Of a stretch of 64,000 nt of DNA, positions 27,842 through 37,320 are shown piece by piece (within the stretch, counting starts at the first letter, position 1; every line of letters begins with the position of its first letter). Position numbers and translations under genes: made by a program. The notes under the pieces were generated by a model that was not told the origin of the DNA, did no database searches, and worked only from the letters and a program-made list of their open reading frames with translations. This DNA is from Gp6-AA40 sp963818645 (GTDB taxonomy: Bacteria; Acidobacteriota; Vicinamibacteria; Vicinamibacterales; UBA2999), in the NCBI GenBank assembly GCA_963818645.1, contig CAWFTF010000011.1:1-64000 (forward strand). The letters are read 5' to 3'.

Positions 27842-29683
27842 TCAGTCGCCCGCGAGCGACAGCCGGAAGGCTGCCATCTCTTCACCGTTACGGACGAGCA
27901 GGACGTTTCCGACAAGCACTGGGTGATTCCACGTCTTGCCTTCGATGGCCGGGACGCGTGCGATCTCTTTGAACTCACCGGGCGTCGCTGAGACGAGCGC
28001 CAGGGTGCCGTCCTCTGACAGCACCAGCAACAGATCCTGATCCGGCAAGAGCAGAAGCTGTCCGTTTCCGTAGCGCCCGCCCTTCCACACACGCTTGCCG
28101 GTTTCCATGTCGATGCAGGCGAGGATGCTGCCGTCGAAGCCGAAGGCGTAACCGTTGTGCACGACGAAGTCGTTGTAGTACGGCTTGAGCCCGTTCGACG
28201 TCCAACGCTCTTCGACATTCCAGCCGCCCGCCCGGTGAGCCACAGTCAGACGGCGCGTGCCGTTCCCACCCGTGCCGCCGATTGTGTTGATCACGACGCC
28301 GTCCGGCGTCAGGGCCGGTTGCACTATCGCCACGCCTTGCCACGCGTGCTCCCAGAGCACCGTGCCGTTAGCTGGAGCCAGGCTCGTGACACCCGATCCG
28401 CCGAGGAGCATCACCTGGGGGATGCCGTCGATCGTCGTGCGATGTGGAGAGCTGTAGCTCCCGTGATGGACAGGGCCCACCCAGCGAGGGCGGCCAGTGG
28501 CGGCGTCGTAGCCAACCAGGGTCGCATCGGCCGCGACGATCACCACGTCGTCGATGACGAGAGGCGAGCTGGCGAAGCCCCATCCCGGCACTTCGGTTTT
28601 CGTTTCCGCTGCGACGTTGCGCGACCACTGGAGTCTGCCACTGTTCGCGTCGAGCGCGTTCAAGAGTCCAGTTGCGCCGAACGAGTAGACACGACCGTTG
28701 TTGAGCGTCGGGGTTGCGCGCGGACCAGCGCCACCGTTCGACTCCCAGAACCTGACAGGATCGCGATGCCGCCATACCGGTTCTCCAGTGCTCATCTTGT
28801 AGGCGGACACGTTCTCGTCGTCGCCGCGCTGTTCCTGCGTGTAAATCAGATCGCCGCGGACCGCGAATGAGGACCAGCCCGGACCGATCGGACGACGCCA
28901 TAACTGGACGGGCGGTGTGCGAGACCAGTCTGTGTCGATTCGCACGCCGTGAACGGTGCTGTCACGATCGGGTCCGCGGAAGCCAGGCCACTCCGCATCG
29001 TTCGCTGCCACTGCAGCTGCGGGTGCAGGAGCCGGCGAACTCTCTGCAGGCTTGTCGGGGTTATGAGTGGGCGCCGGCTGCGGCACCGCGCTCACTGCTG
29101 GCGGTGCGACGGGCGGTGCCTCGGTCGTTGCGGGGGGCGGAAGCGGTGCCGGCTCGTCACTGGCCTGTGACAGCAAGCGTTCCTCTGGAGTTGGCGTCCA
29201 GCGCCAGTGAATTTCTGACCCGGCGCCGAGCACGCCACCAGTCCGAAGCAAGGCGAAGAATCCGCACGCAAGCAGGATGGTGGCGACCAGCGAACTGCGT
29301 CGAATTCCATTCGACAGCGTACGGGTTGTGACGGCCCACGCGACAAGCGCCACGCTCATCACCGGGATGGAGTAGAGCGGAAGCATCGCCCCCATCATCC
29401 CGGTGGTGATCGACTCGTGCGCCACTCGCGATACGAGGAGGGGCGCTACGATCATCACCGCAAGTGCTCCGAGCCTCTCCTGCCAGATGGCCCGGCTGAA
29501 GAACAGCCACCACATCACGATGGCGAGTGCGCCGAGGACGCCGCCAATAATGGCAATGGCACCGACTTCGGGGAAGATGAGGGGAGTGACAAACCGGATC
29601 AGGCAGAGCAGCACGGCAGCAACGACGCCTGGCCACAACCGCAGGGGTCTATGGGGATCCGACGCGGTCTGCTGGCTAGTCAT
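27842..29683 (-). CDS. PQQ-like beta-propeller membrane protein
   Basis: A 613-residue protein. Five or six hydrophobic helices fill residues 15-150 (GVVAAVLLCLIRFVTPLIF, AIIGGVLGALAIVMWWLFF, ALAVMIVAPLLV and others), then a Pro/Ala-rich linker, then from WPGFRGPDRDSTVHGVRID a beta-propeller with repeated blades (DANSGRLQWSRNV, YDAATGRPRWVG, DMETGKRVWKGG), the PQQ/BamB-like fold. WPGFRGPxRD is the hallmark of this outward-facing propeller group, abundant in Acidobacteria and Planctomycetes. Whether it binds PQQ is unknown. Start 29683 (MTSQQTASD) is chosen; the frame upstream overlaps the divergent gene. Confidence 0.85.
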   Translation of the reverse strand: MTSQQTASDPHRPLRLWPGVVAAVLLCLIRFVTPLIFPEVGAIAIIGGVLGALAIVMWWLFFSRAIWQERLGALAVMIVAPLLVSRVAHESITTGMMGAMLPLYSIPVMSVALVAWAVTTRTLSNGIRRSSLVATILLACGFFALLRTGGVLGAGSEIHWRWTPTPEERLLSQASDEPAPLPPPATTEAPPVAPPAVSAVPQPAPTHNPDKPAESSPAPAPAAAVAANDAEWPGFRGPDRDSTVHGVRIDTDWSRTPPVQLWRRPIGPGWSSFAVRGDLIYTQEQRGDDENVSAYKMSTGEPVWRHRDPVRFWESNGGAGPRATPTLNNGRVYSFGATGLLNALDANSGRLQWSRNVAAETKTEVPGWGFASSPLVIDDVVIVAADATLVGYDAATGRPRWVGPVHHGSYSSPHRTTIDGIPQVMLLGGSGVTSLAPANGTVLWEHAWQGVAIVQPALTPDGVVINTIGGTGGNGTRRLTVAHRAGGWNVEERWTSNGLKPYYNDFVVHNGYAFGFDGSILACIDMETGKRVWKGGRYGNGQLLLLPDQDLLLVLSEDGTLALVSATPGEFKEIARVPAIEGKTWNHPVLVGNVLLVRNGEEMAAFRLSLAGD

Positions 29684-29738
29684 AAACGGACCAGACGCTT
29701 CTGGTGTCCAGCTTGTTCCCTGAATCCGTTTTGAGAAG

Positions 29739-30306
29739 ATGATCGACGCCTTGCGTCTTTTCGTCGCTGAGCGAGCCATGGACGATGCGACCTGCCGCCG
29801 CGTGCAGGCGGCGATGGACGTCGGGGTCCGCGAACCGTCAGAGGTGATTGAAGACGAGATGTCGCTCGTCGAGGACGTGCGCCGCGCGTCCCACATCGAG
29901 GTGACGCCGGCCATCTTCGAGCTGATCGATGCTCATCTGGATGCCCAGCGTGACGCGATCGCCGCGTTCTTCGACTGGCCACTCGAGGGTCGCGAGGGTG
30001 TCAACGTCCTTCGCTACGATGCCGGCGGATTCTACAAGCCGCACGTGGATCGGGCCGACTTGCCCGCGTGGCCACCAGCGGCGCAGCGTGCGTTCACGGT
30101 GATTTTGTTTCTCGAGAGCGCACGGGAGGCCGACGCGGTCGGGCGGTTTCAGTGGAGGAGTCTTGCGACTCCTGCCGGACAATGCGCCCTCGATCGACAT
30201 CGTGCCGCGACGTGGCTTGCTCGTCGCCTTCCCGGCCGACATCGTTCACGAAGTGCTGCCGGTGACCGACGGTCACCGCGATACGGTAGTCGATTGGTTT
30301 TCCTGA
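29739..30306 (+). CDS. 2-oxoglutarate/Fe(II) prolyl 4-hydroxylase-like dioxygenase, +1 frameshift
   Basis: An iron-dependent dioxygenase of the P4H family. The first part has EGVNVLRYDAGGFYKPHVDRAD with the His-x-Asp iron pair, and FTVILFLE. At about 30147 (GGTTTCAG) the frame breaks; removing one T gives FSGGVLRLLPDN...RGLLVAFPADIVHEVLPVTDGHRDTVVDWFS ending at 30304-30306, with the distal iron-binding His and the 2-oxoglutarate-binding basic residue. The corrected protein has 188 residues. Substrate unknown; bacterial members hydroxylate ribosomal or surface proteins. The 3' end overlaps the convergent propeller gene by 34 bases. Confidence 0.75.
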
Positions 30307-31998
30307 ACGCGCGACTGCCAGTCCACGATGGCGGACACCTGCGCAGACGATGACGAGCCAACGGGCACGACGGCGATGAGCGCATCGCGTCGATGTGCGG
30401 CATCGAAATCGCGAATGCCGGGCGCATCGAGCACGGGTACCGCCGGAGCAAAGCTCGCTGGCGAACTGTTCGCTAGCCTTGCGCGCATGATGGCCGATCC
30501 GCGCAAGAAGAAGATCGATTGTCCGTCGCGACTCCAGCGCGGCTTCGAGCCGCCGGCAAACGAGACGCGAACGCGACTGCCGTCACGGCGACTCGCGTAA
30601 ATATCAGGCCGGCCAGACTCGTCTGACACATACGCGAGCCACGTTCCATCTGGCGACCAGCGACCGTCCGTGTCGTTGAAGCCACTCTTCACGAGCGTCG
30701 TCTTTGTATGGCGCGTGTCGTCGATTGCGTTGATGTCGCGTGCAGACGCCGCCTCGATTCGCGTGGACGATGATGTTCGTCCCCAGCCAGTCAGTTGGCG
30801 TGGCATCGCCTTCAGCGATCGCTTGGTCCTCGGCGTCCTTCTCGTGTGCGCGCTTCACGTAGAGGGCGGGCCTGCCGGTCTGCAGTGATCTGAACGCTAC
30901 CCGTTGCCCATCTGGCGACCAGACCGGGTCGCTGTCGGCAGCGAGCGCGAGCGTGAGAGGCTGACTGGCCGCGCCCGCAGCCGCGGGCACGACGGCAATA
31001 TCCAGCGTGCGAAGCAGCGGAGCCACATGTGTGACCGCGGCGTACTTGTCGTCTGGAGACAACCGCACCTGCCACAGATCCCCTGCCTCGCCCATTGTTC
31101 CTGTTCGAGTGCCATTCGTGTCGAACGATGCGAGCTCGCGCGCTCGAGCAGCAGCTGGGGCAGCGAGCACGATGCGCGACGAAGCGGCGAACAGACTTCG
31201 GCCGCTCGGCGTGACGCCGACGCCTGTCATCAGGGCAGTAGTGCGTCCCTGAAGTGCCCCGGTGGCTTCGTCCACTCGCTGAGCCAGCAGCACGTCGTCT
31301 CGGACGACGAGCAGCACGCTCGCAACGATCTGGCCATGCCCTGAGGTGACTGCCAGATCGTGTTCCTCGCCGTCGTGGACCAGACGCACGGTCCTGCGAC
31401 CTGATTCTCCAATCGCCGTGTAGACGAAGTCGGCGCCGCGACCTGTGGCGAGCGGAAAGACATGTGCACGATCTCCGGCTCGCAGAGTGGTCGCGTCTGC
31501 GATCGCCTGTCCCTGCAGCCGGCGGATTACTCCCGTCGATTGAAGTGCGGCGAGAATCGACCCATCGGGAAGCGACGACGCTCCGGCAGGCGAAGGCGCG
31601 TCGGCGATGCTGCTGACGGCACCATCGCTGAGCGTGAGCCGCCGCAGTTGCGTGTTCGAGAAGAAGAGAATCGCGTCACCGTTCGCGCTCCACGCCGGAA
31701 GCTGTGCTCCTTCAGTGCCGGCCAGCGGTTCCGCCCGATCCGAATCGAGCGTGCGACGCCACAGCGTCGTCGTCCCTGCGCGAGTTGCGACGAAGACGAT
31801 GTGCCGTTCGTCGGGGGAGATCGCGGCGTCGAGCGGCTCGTCGCCGGAGCCGAGCTCAGCGCCCGATGGAGCGCCGAGTGTGAGCGTGAGTGGAGGAGGC
31901 GGCGGTGGCGGCACCTCTCGGAGGTGCCGCACAACGGGAATCGAGAGGCCGACGACGGCCAGGCCGAGCGCGATGGCGATCCATGTCGAGCGCGGCAC
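30273..31998 (-). CDS. TolB/WD40-like beta-propeller protein, membrane anchored, +1 frameshift
   Basis: After one corrected base this is a 574-residue protein. It begins with an anchor helix (WIAIALGLAVVGLSIPVV) and a Pro-rich stalk, then propeller blades with the PD40/TolB signatures AAISPDERHIVFVA, PAWSANGDAILFFS, VRLSPDDKYAAV, PVWSPDGQRVAFRS; beyond the break RWSPDGTWLAYVSDESGRPDIY, RWSRDGQSIFFL continue in the next frame. The break lies near 30750-30765 and is one extra base. Such propellers are usually attached to Ser/Thr kinases in Acidobacteria; here the kinase is missing and replaced by a membrane anchor. Function unknown. Confidence 0.75.
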
Positions 31999-32009
31999 GG
32001 ACCTACTCT

Positions 32010-32043
32010 CGCACTTTGCCCTTTGAACTTAGAACTTTCTCGA
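32010..32043. repeat. Short CTTTGAA-type heptad array
   Basis: Units CTTTGCC, CTTTGAA, CTTAGAA and CTTTCTC follow at 7-base steps between the propeller start and the dehydrogenase stop; the last unit supplies the dehydrogenase stop codon. Same motif as the array at 36085. Confidence 0.55.
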
Positions 32044-33510
32044 CCAAGTCGTCGGCCAGCGCTCGACTACCACCTTCTTCTCCGTGTAGAAGTCGATTGC
32101 ATCGCGTCCCTGCGCGTGCAGGTCGCCGAAGAAGCTGTCCTTCCAGCCCGAGAACGGGAAGTACGCCATCGGTGCGGCCACTCCGACGTTGATGCCCACG
32201 TTGCCGACGCGAGCCTCGTAACGGAACTGACGCGCAGCGGCGCCGCTCGTCGTAAAGAGACACGCCATATTGCCGAATGCCGACCCATTGATCATCGCGA
32301 TCGCAGCATCCACATCGTCGGCGCGCATCACGCTGAGGACTGGACCGAACACCTCGGTGCGCGCCAGTTCACTGGCAGGGTCCACGTCAGCGAGCACCGT
32401 CGGTCGGAGGAAGTTGCCGTTGGCATACCCGTCGACTCTGGCGTTGCGGCCATCGACAAGTGGCTTCGCACCGGCCGCCACGCCTTGCGCGATGAGTCCT
32501 TCGATGCGAGTCTTGCTGTCGGCGGAGATCACCGGTCCCATCTCCGTGCCCTTGTCCATGCCGTATCCGACTTTTCGAGACGCGGCCGCGTCGCTGATCT
32601 GTTGCGTGAACGTCTTCTCTGCATCAGCAACCGTGATGACAACTGACGACGCCAGACAACGCTGGCCCGCGCAGCCGAACGCCGAATCAGCCACGATCTT
32701 CGTCGTCATGTCCATGTCGGCGTCGGGCAGAACGACGATCGGGTTCTTGGCGCCTCCCTGACACTGCACGCGCTTGCCGTTTGCCGCAGCGCGGCTGTAG
32801 ACGTATCGCGCGATGGGTGTGGAACCGACGAACGAGATCGCCCGAACCTCCGGATGATCGAGCAGCGCATCCACGGCGTCCTTGCCACCGTGAACGAGAT
32901 TCACGACGCCAGGCGGGAAACCAGCTTCTTCGATCAGTTGGAGCACCCGCGCCATCGTGAGCGGCGTCTTCTCGGATGGCTTGAGGACGACGGTGTTACC
33001 GCAGGCCACGGCGTACGGCAAGAACCAGAGCGGGATCATGCCGGGGAAGTTGAACGGCGTGATGACCGCGACCACGCCGACCGGCTGTCGAATCATCAGT
33101 TCGTCGATGCCCGATGCGATGTCTTCGAGGTTGCTGCCCATCATCAGCGATGGGATGCCGGTCGCCACCTCGACGTTCTCGATGCCACGTTTCAGCTCGC
33201 CTTCGGACTCGGCGAGCGTCTTGCCGCACTCCTGCGTGACCAGCTTGGCAATCTCGGTGAAGTTGGCGTCGAGCAACGCCTTCAATCGGAAGAGCGGCTG
33301 AATGCGATCGCCGGCCGGCGTGCGGCGCCACCCCTGCAGCGCCTTTGATGCGGCAGCGACGGCCTTGGCGACGTCAGCGGCGCCCGAAAGCGGCGCTTCG
33401 GCCAGCACGTCTCCAGTGGCCGGATTCCGAACGGCGATCACGCTCGCCGCGGATGCAGGTTCCCACTTTCCGCCAACGAAATTCTTCAACAACGTTTCTT
33501 GCCCGATCAT
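32029..33510 (-). CDS. mmsA: CoA-acylating methylmalonate-semialdehyde dehydrogenase
   Basis: A 493-residue aldehyde dehydrogenase that turns methylmalonate or malonate semialdehyde into propionyl- or acetyl-CoA with NAD+, in valine and inositol breakdown. Features: VITPFNFPGMIPLWFLPYAVACGNTVVLKPSE (MmsA signature), FVGSTPIARYVY, catalytic Cys in GQRCLASS, and EVFGPVLSVMRADDVDAAI. Lack of the usual catalytic Glu-rich ELGGK motif (here QGGAKNP) is characteristic of MmsA. Start 33510 is supported by GAGGAG five bases upstream. A Zn-alcohol dehydrogenase gene lies upstream, so the pair may oxidise an alcohol to an acyl-CoA. Confidence 0.93.
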   Translation of the reverse strand: MIGQETLLKNFVGGKWEPASAASVIAVRNPATGDVLAEAPLSGAADVAKAVAAASKALQGWRRTPAGDRIQPLFRLKALLDANFTEIAKLVTQECGKTLAESEGELKRGIENVEVATGIPSLMMGSNLEDIASGIDELMIRQPVGVVAVITPFNFPGMIPLWFLPYAVACGNTVVLKPSEKTPLTMARVLQLIEEAGFPPGVVNLVHGGKDAVDALLDHPEVRAISFVGSTPIARYVYSRAAANGKRVQCQGGAKNPIVVLPDADMDMTTKIVADSAFGCAGQRCLASSVVITVADAEKTFTQQISDAAASRKVGYGMDKGTEMGPVISADSKTRIEGLIAQGVAAGAKPLVDGRNARVDGYANGNFLRPTVLADVDPASELARTEVFGPVLSVMRADDVDAAIAMINGSAFGNMACLFTTSGAAARQFRYEARVGNVGINVGVAAPMAYFPFSGWKDSFFGDLHAQGRDAIDFYTEKKVVVERWPTTWSRKF

Positions 33511-33526
33511 TGCTGCTCCTCTGTCC

Positions 33527-33589
33527 ATGGGGTCAGACCCCTTCACACTCCCTCGACGAGTGAAACGGTGTGAAGGGGTCTGACCCCAT
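33527..33589. repeat. Long perfect inverted repeat between adh and mmsA
   Basis: Arms of 22 bases (33527-33548 and 33568-33589; outer part ATGGGGTCAGACCCC) match exactly around a 19-base loop. Each arm also contains the small palindrome GGGGTCAGACCCC. It could form a very stable cruciform or RNA stem in the leader of mmsA. A REP-like mobile element or terminator are both possible. Confidence 0.85.
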
Positions 33590-33595
33590 CCGATC

Positions 33596-34702
33596 TTATG
33601 GCACCACGATAGCCCGACCGACGATCTCGCCACGAGCCAGCGCCTTGTAGGCGGCATCTGCGTCGGCCAGAGAAAACCGCTGCGTCACCATCGTCTCGGG
33701 ACGGAAGATGCCCTTCGCGGCGAGCCGGATGATTTCCGGCATGTCGCTGCGCGTCCTCGCGCCATACGAGCCGATGATGCGGAGCTCGCGCCGCACGAGC
33801 CGGGTGATCTCGACCGGTGCCGCGGTTTTGCCCGGTGCGATGCCGACCGCGACCATGCGGCCGCCGTCGCGAATCATTTCGAATGCCTGCGTAAATGTCT
33901 GCGGCAGTCCGAGGACTTCGAACGCCACGTCGACGCCACGGCCGTCCGTCAGCTCGCGAACGCGTGCGGTTGCATCGGTTGTGGTCGCGTTGACCACATC
34001 GGTGGCGCCAAGACGGCGCGCCGCCTCGAGCTTGTCGTCCTTGACGTCCACCGCGATGATCTGTGACGCCCCGAAGGCATGTGCGATCTGAATGACGTTG
34101 ATGCCGACGCCGCCGACGGCGACGACAGCCACGCGTTCGCCGCCTCGCAGCTCCGCGCCGTGGCGCACTGCCCCGTACGCAGTGAACACTGCGCAACCGA
34201 GGACGGCGGATTCCTCCAGCGGCAACCCATCGACGAGAGGAAAGACGTCGGTCGCCGGCACGACAGAATACTCAGCGAGCCCAGCCATCGAGTACATCGC
34301 GATCGGCGATCCGTCACGCCGCCGAAGTCGCGTCGTGCCGTCATACAACGTGCCCTTCAGGCGATTCATCGCGAAGAAGCTGTCGCACAGGTCGTCACGT
34401 CCTGCGCCGCACGGCGTGCAGAATCCGCACGGCATGATGAACGCGGACACGACCTTGGTTCCAACGGCGGGACTCTTCACGCCAGGTCCGAGCGCGGCAA
34501 CCGTCCCCGAGATTTCGTGCCCCATCACTGCAGGAGTCGGAAACGCCACTTCGGCCTTCATGACGTGCAGGTCGGTGTGACACACGCCGCACGCGCTCAC
34601 TTTCACGAGGATCTCGCCCGCGCCAGGTTCGGGCATCGGAATCTCCTCGATGTGCACCCCGCCCGGGGCGCTCTCGAGGATGGCGGCTCTCATCGTCTGC
34701 AT
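33596..34702 (-). CDS. Zinc-dependent medium-chain alcohol dehydrogenase
   Basis: A 368-residue MDR-family NAD(P)-dependent alcohol dehydrogenase, class III-like. Catalytic zinc ligands are in CGVCHTDLH and MGHEISG; the structural zinc lobe CGFCTPCGAGRDDLC has all four cysteines. The nucleotide fold shows VGGVGINVIQIAHAFGASQIIAVD, with Asp at the strand end favouring NAD. AEYSVVPATDVFPL and YGAVRHGAEL are typical. No glutathione-specific residues can be confirmed. It sits upstream of the semialdehyde dehydrogenase on the same strand, separated by the long inverted repeat. Confidence 0.9.
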   Translation of the reverse strand: MQTMRAAILESAPGGVHIEEIPMPEPGAGEILVKVSACGVCHTDLHVMKAEVAFPTPAVMGHEISGTVAALGPGVKSPAVGTKVVSAFIMPCGFCTPCGAGRDDLCDSFFAMNRLKGTLYDGTTRLRRRDGSPIAMYSMAGLAEYSVVPATDVFPLVDGLPLEESAVLGCAVFTAYGAVRHGAELRGGERVAVVAVGGVGINVIQIAHAFGASQIIAVDVKDDKLEAARRLGATDVVNATTTDATARVRELTDGRGVDVAFEVLGLPQTFTQAFEMIRDGGRMVAVGIAPGKTAAPVEITRLVRRELRIIGSYGARTRSDMPEIIRLAAKGIFRPETMVTQRFSLADADAAYKALARGEIVGRAIVVP

Positions 34703-34769
34703 CGGCTCTGGACTCTCGACTCTCGGACTCTGGGCTCAGGCGACGAGCCTGAAGCCGAGAGCCAAAGCC
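34703..34769. repeat. Heptad array of GGACTCT and GAGCC types
   Basis: Units GGACTCT, CGACTCT, CGGACTC, TGGGCTC then AGGCGAC, GAGCCTG, AAGCCGA, GAGCCAA follow at 7-base steps; the second half is roughly the reverse complement of the first. It fills the gap between the MHS transporter stop and the adh start. Confidence 0.75.
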
Positions 34770-36059
34770 CTAGTCTATGTGATCCCGATGAGTCTCTGAG
34801 GCGAGGAGCACCGCGACGATGGTGACGGCTGCCATGAAGATCAGGTAGAGGGACAGCGCGTTCGTGCCGTACTTGGCCAGGAGAAGCGTGGCAATGAAGG
34901 GCGACGTGCCGCCCGCGAGAACTGCCGCCAGTTGTGCGCCCAGCGATGCGCCGCTGTAGCGCACACGCGTGCCGAACAGCTCGGAGAAGAACGCTGCCTG
35001 CGGGCCGTACATCGCCGCGTGCGAGAACACGAACGCGACGATGAGCGCGAGCCACACGAGCGGAGGTGACGCCGTGTCGAGCAGGCGGAACAGCGGGTAC
35101 GCCCACAGGGCCGTGGCGATGGCGCCGAACAGATACACGGGGCGCCGTCCGAACCGATCCGACATCGCACCGAAGAATGGAATCGCCATCAGCTCGAGGC
35201 CCGCGCCGATCAACATCGCGGTCAGCACCACCTGCTGCGGCATCTTCACGTGCTGCGTCGCATACGTGAGGACGAAGACGCTGTAGATGTAGAACGCACC
35301 GTTCTCGCCGAAGCGTGCGCCCATCGCAAGGAGCACCTGCTTCGGATACGTTTTCAGCACTTCGATGATGGGCTGGTGTGCTTCGCGCGACGCTTCTTTC
35401 ACCTTGGTGAATGCCGGCGTTTCGAGAATCCGCACGCGGATCATCAGCCCGACGATGACGAGCAGCGCGCTCAGAAGAAACGGCACACGCCAGCCCCAGG
35501 AGAGGAACTGTTCCTCGGGGAGGCGCGAGAACACCGCGAACACGGCGGTCGAGATCACGAGACCCGCCGGTACGCCAATCTGCGGCCAGCTGCCGTAGTA
35601 GCCACGCGTCCCCGGCGGTGCATGCTCGACGGCCATGAGCACCGCGCCGCCCCATTCGCCGCCGACGCCGAATCCCTGCGCGACGCGCAGGAGGACGAGG
35701 CCAACTGCGGCCCATGGCCCGATCTGTTCATAGGTCGGCAGCAGACCGATCAGGAACGTCGCGACGCCCATGACGACGAGCGTGAGCACGAGCATCGACT
35801 TGCGGCCGATCTTGTCGCCGTAGTGTCCGATGACGATGCCGCCGACCGGCCGCGCGACGAAGCCCACGGCGTAGGTGCCGAAGGCGGCGAGCGTGCCCAT
35901 CAGCGGGTCGAACGTGGGGAAGAACAGGCGGTTGAAGACGAGTGCTGCCGCTGTGCCGTAGAGGAAGAAGTCGTACCACTCGATCGTGGTACCGATGAAG
36001 CTCGCGACGGCGACGAGCCTGACGGAGTTGGTTTCAGATGAGTGCGCGGTCTGCGTCAT
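34770..36059 (-). CDS. MFS transporter of the metabolite:H+ symporter (MHS) family
   Basis: A 429-residue inner-membrane symporter with 12 predicted helices, related to ProP, KgtP and ShiA, which import compatible solutes, 2-oxoglutarate or shikimate with protons. TTIEWYDFFLYGTAAALVFNRLFFP is the MHS N-terminal signature, followed by GFVARPVGGIVIGHYGDKIGRKSML (MFS motif between helices 2 and 3) and FGVGGEWGGAVLMAVEHAPPGTRGYYGSWPQIG. Start 36059 (MTQTAHSS) gives the usual short tail; 36080 would add seven residues. Likely feeds carbon or acids to the adjacent dehydrogenases, but the substrate is unknown. Confidence 0.92.
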   Translation of the reverse strand: MTQTAHSSETNSVRLVAVASFIGTTIEWYDFFLYGTAAALVFNRLFFPTFDPLMGTLAAFGTYAVGFVARPVGGIVIGHYGDKIGRKSMLVLTLVVMGVATFLIGLLPTYEQIGPWAAVGLVLLRVAQGFGVGGEWGGAVLMAVEHAPPGTRGYYGSWPQIGVPAGLVISTAVFAVFSRLPEEQFLSWGWRVPFLLSALLVIVGLMIRVRILETPAFTKVKEASREAHQPIIEVLKTYPKQVLLAMGARFGENGAFYIYSVFVLTYATQHVKMPQQVVLTAMLIGAGLELMAIPFFGAMSDRFGRRPVYLFGAIATALWAYPLFRLLDTASPPLVWLALIVAFVFSHAAMYGPQAAFFSELFGTRVRYSGASLGAQLAAVLAGGTSPFIATLLLAKYGTNALSLYLIFMAAVTIVAVLLASETHRDHID

Positions 36060-36084
36060 CGGCCCTGCAAGGTACCACACAGCC

Positions 36085-36165
36085 GGAAGTGCAAAGTTCG
36101 AAGGTTAAAGTTGTTAAGTTGCTTCCCAACTTTGCCCTTTGTCCTTTGAACTTCTGGGGCGCTGT
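36085..36165. repeat. AAAGTT/ACTTTG-type heptad array with inversion
   Basis: Units GTGCAAA, GTTCGAA, GGTTAAA, GTTGTTA, AGTTGCT then TCCCAAC, TTTGCCC, TTTGTCC, TTTGAAC follow at 7-base steps, the second half in opposite sense. It occupies the divergent gap between the MHS transporter and moxR genes. Confidence 0.85.
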
Positions 36166-36179
36166 ATGATTCACAGTCC

Positions 36180-37220
36180 ATGCACACGGAGCTCCAGGAA
36201 GCCATCGACCTGCACGAGTCCATCGTAGCCGAGGCCGGGAACGCCCTCGTCGGCTACGAGACGGAAAAGGCGCTCGCCAACGTCGTTCTGCTCTCGGAAA
36301 TCCCGACCACCTACGACAAGGACCAGAAGCGGCAGGTGAACGCCGGCAACCTGCTCCTCCGCGGTGTGCCCGGTGTGGGCAAGACATTTTTTGGTGTGAT
36401 CCTCGCGGCGATCAGCAACGCGAAGTTCGCCAGAATCCAGGGTCGTGCCGACCTTCAGCCCACGGAGATCGTCGGCTTTCAGATGATCAACCCGGCGACC
36501 GGGGAGTTCATCACCGAGTTCGGACCGCTGGCCTCGGCGGAGATCATCCTCCTCGACGAGATCAACCGCATCCCGCTCAAGTCACAGAGCGCGTTTCTCG
36601 AGGGGCTGCAGGATCGCACGGTCACCGTCGGCAAGACGACGTACGAGATGGCGCCATTCAGCTTCGCGATCGCGACGATGAACCCGGTGGAACTGGGGCA
36701 GGGCACGTTTCCGCTCTCGGAAGCGGCCACCGACCGGTTCGCGATCATGATCAACATCGCGTATCTGGCGCCGCTGGAAGAGGAGAAGCTGGTCAACTTC
36801 GACTTCAAGCGCGTGCGCCTGAAGGCGTTGATCCCGAAGGAACGCATCATCGAACTGCGGTCGGTCATCACGCGTGAGGTCTTCCTGCACGACGCGCTCG
36901 CGAAGTACATCCGTCGTCTCGTCGGCGCGACGAGGCCGTACAACGCCGAGACCGAGTGGCTCCACCGGTCGCCGTCGTCGCTCGTCGAGAAGTGCGTGGA
37001 CCTCGGTGCGTCGCCGCGCGCGACGATCTGCTGGGGCCGACTCGTCAAGGTGTGGGCGCTGCTGCTGCATCGCCGCGCGGAGGTATTTCCGGAAGACATT
37101 CAGGATCTGGCGAGGTACGTCCTCAGCCATCGCGTGTGGCTCGGACCGCATGCCGCCAGTCACGGCGTGTCCGTCGAGATGGTGATCGACGACATCATCG
37201 CCAACGTGCCCGTGCCATGA
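36180..37220 (+). CDS. MoxR-family AAA+ ATPase
   Basis: A 346-residue cytosolic AAA+ chaperone. Walker A is GVPGVGKTFF, Walker B ILLDEINR, with SQSAFLEGLQDRTVTVG (sensor and arginine-finger region) and ATMNPVELGQGTFPLSEAATDRF, diagnostic of MoxR. Members help mature or insert metal cofactors into partner proteins carrying vWA domains. Here it heads an operon with a DUF58 protein and two vWA proteins, exactly the MoxR-vWA association. A REP-like inverted repeat separates it from DUF58. Confidence 0.95.
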   Translation: MHTELQEAIDLHESIVAEAGNALVGYETEKALANVVLLSEIPTTYDKDQKRQVNAGNLLLRGVPGVGKTFFGVILAAISNAKFARIQGRADLQPTEIVGFQMINPATGEFITEFGPLASAEIILLDEINRIPLKSQSAFLEGLQDRTVTVGKTTYEMAPFSFAIATMNPVELGQGTFPLSEAATDRFAIMINIAYLAPLEEEKLVNFDFKRVRLKALIPKERIIELRSVITREVFLHDALAKYIRRLVGATRPYNAETEWLHRSPSSLVEKCVDLGASPRATICWGRLVKVWALLLHRRAEVFPEDIQDLARYVLSHRVWLGPHAASHGVSVEMVIDDIIANVPVP

Positions 37221-37232
37221 GATCTGTTAGGC

Positions 37233-37310
37233 GGTCGGGAGTCATTTGTCGTGGACACTCTTATCCCAAATCCCGTCACGAGGACTGTCCTGATCAAATG
37301 ACTCCCGACC
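37233..37310. repeat. Inverted repeat inside the moxR-DUF58 operon
   Basis: Arms of 16 bases (GGTCGGGAGTCATTTG at 37233-37248 and its exact complement CAAATGACTCCCGACC at 37295-37310) flank a 46-base loop that itself has further weak pairing. It lies wholly in the 100-bp gap between moxR and the DUF58 gene. Design resembles REP/REPIN elements moved by RAYT transposases, but no such transposase is in the window. Confidence 0.85.
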
Positions 37311-37320
37311 CCGTTGCAAA

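Noticed and set aside
29684..29914. 76-residue N-terminal extension of the PQQ propeller protein
   Set aside because: It overlaps the divergent dioxygenase gene, has biased composition, and MTSQQTASD before the first helix is a natural start.
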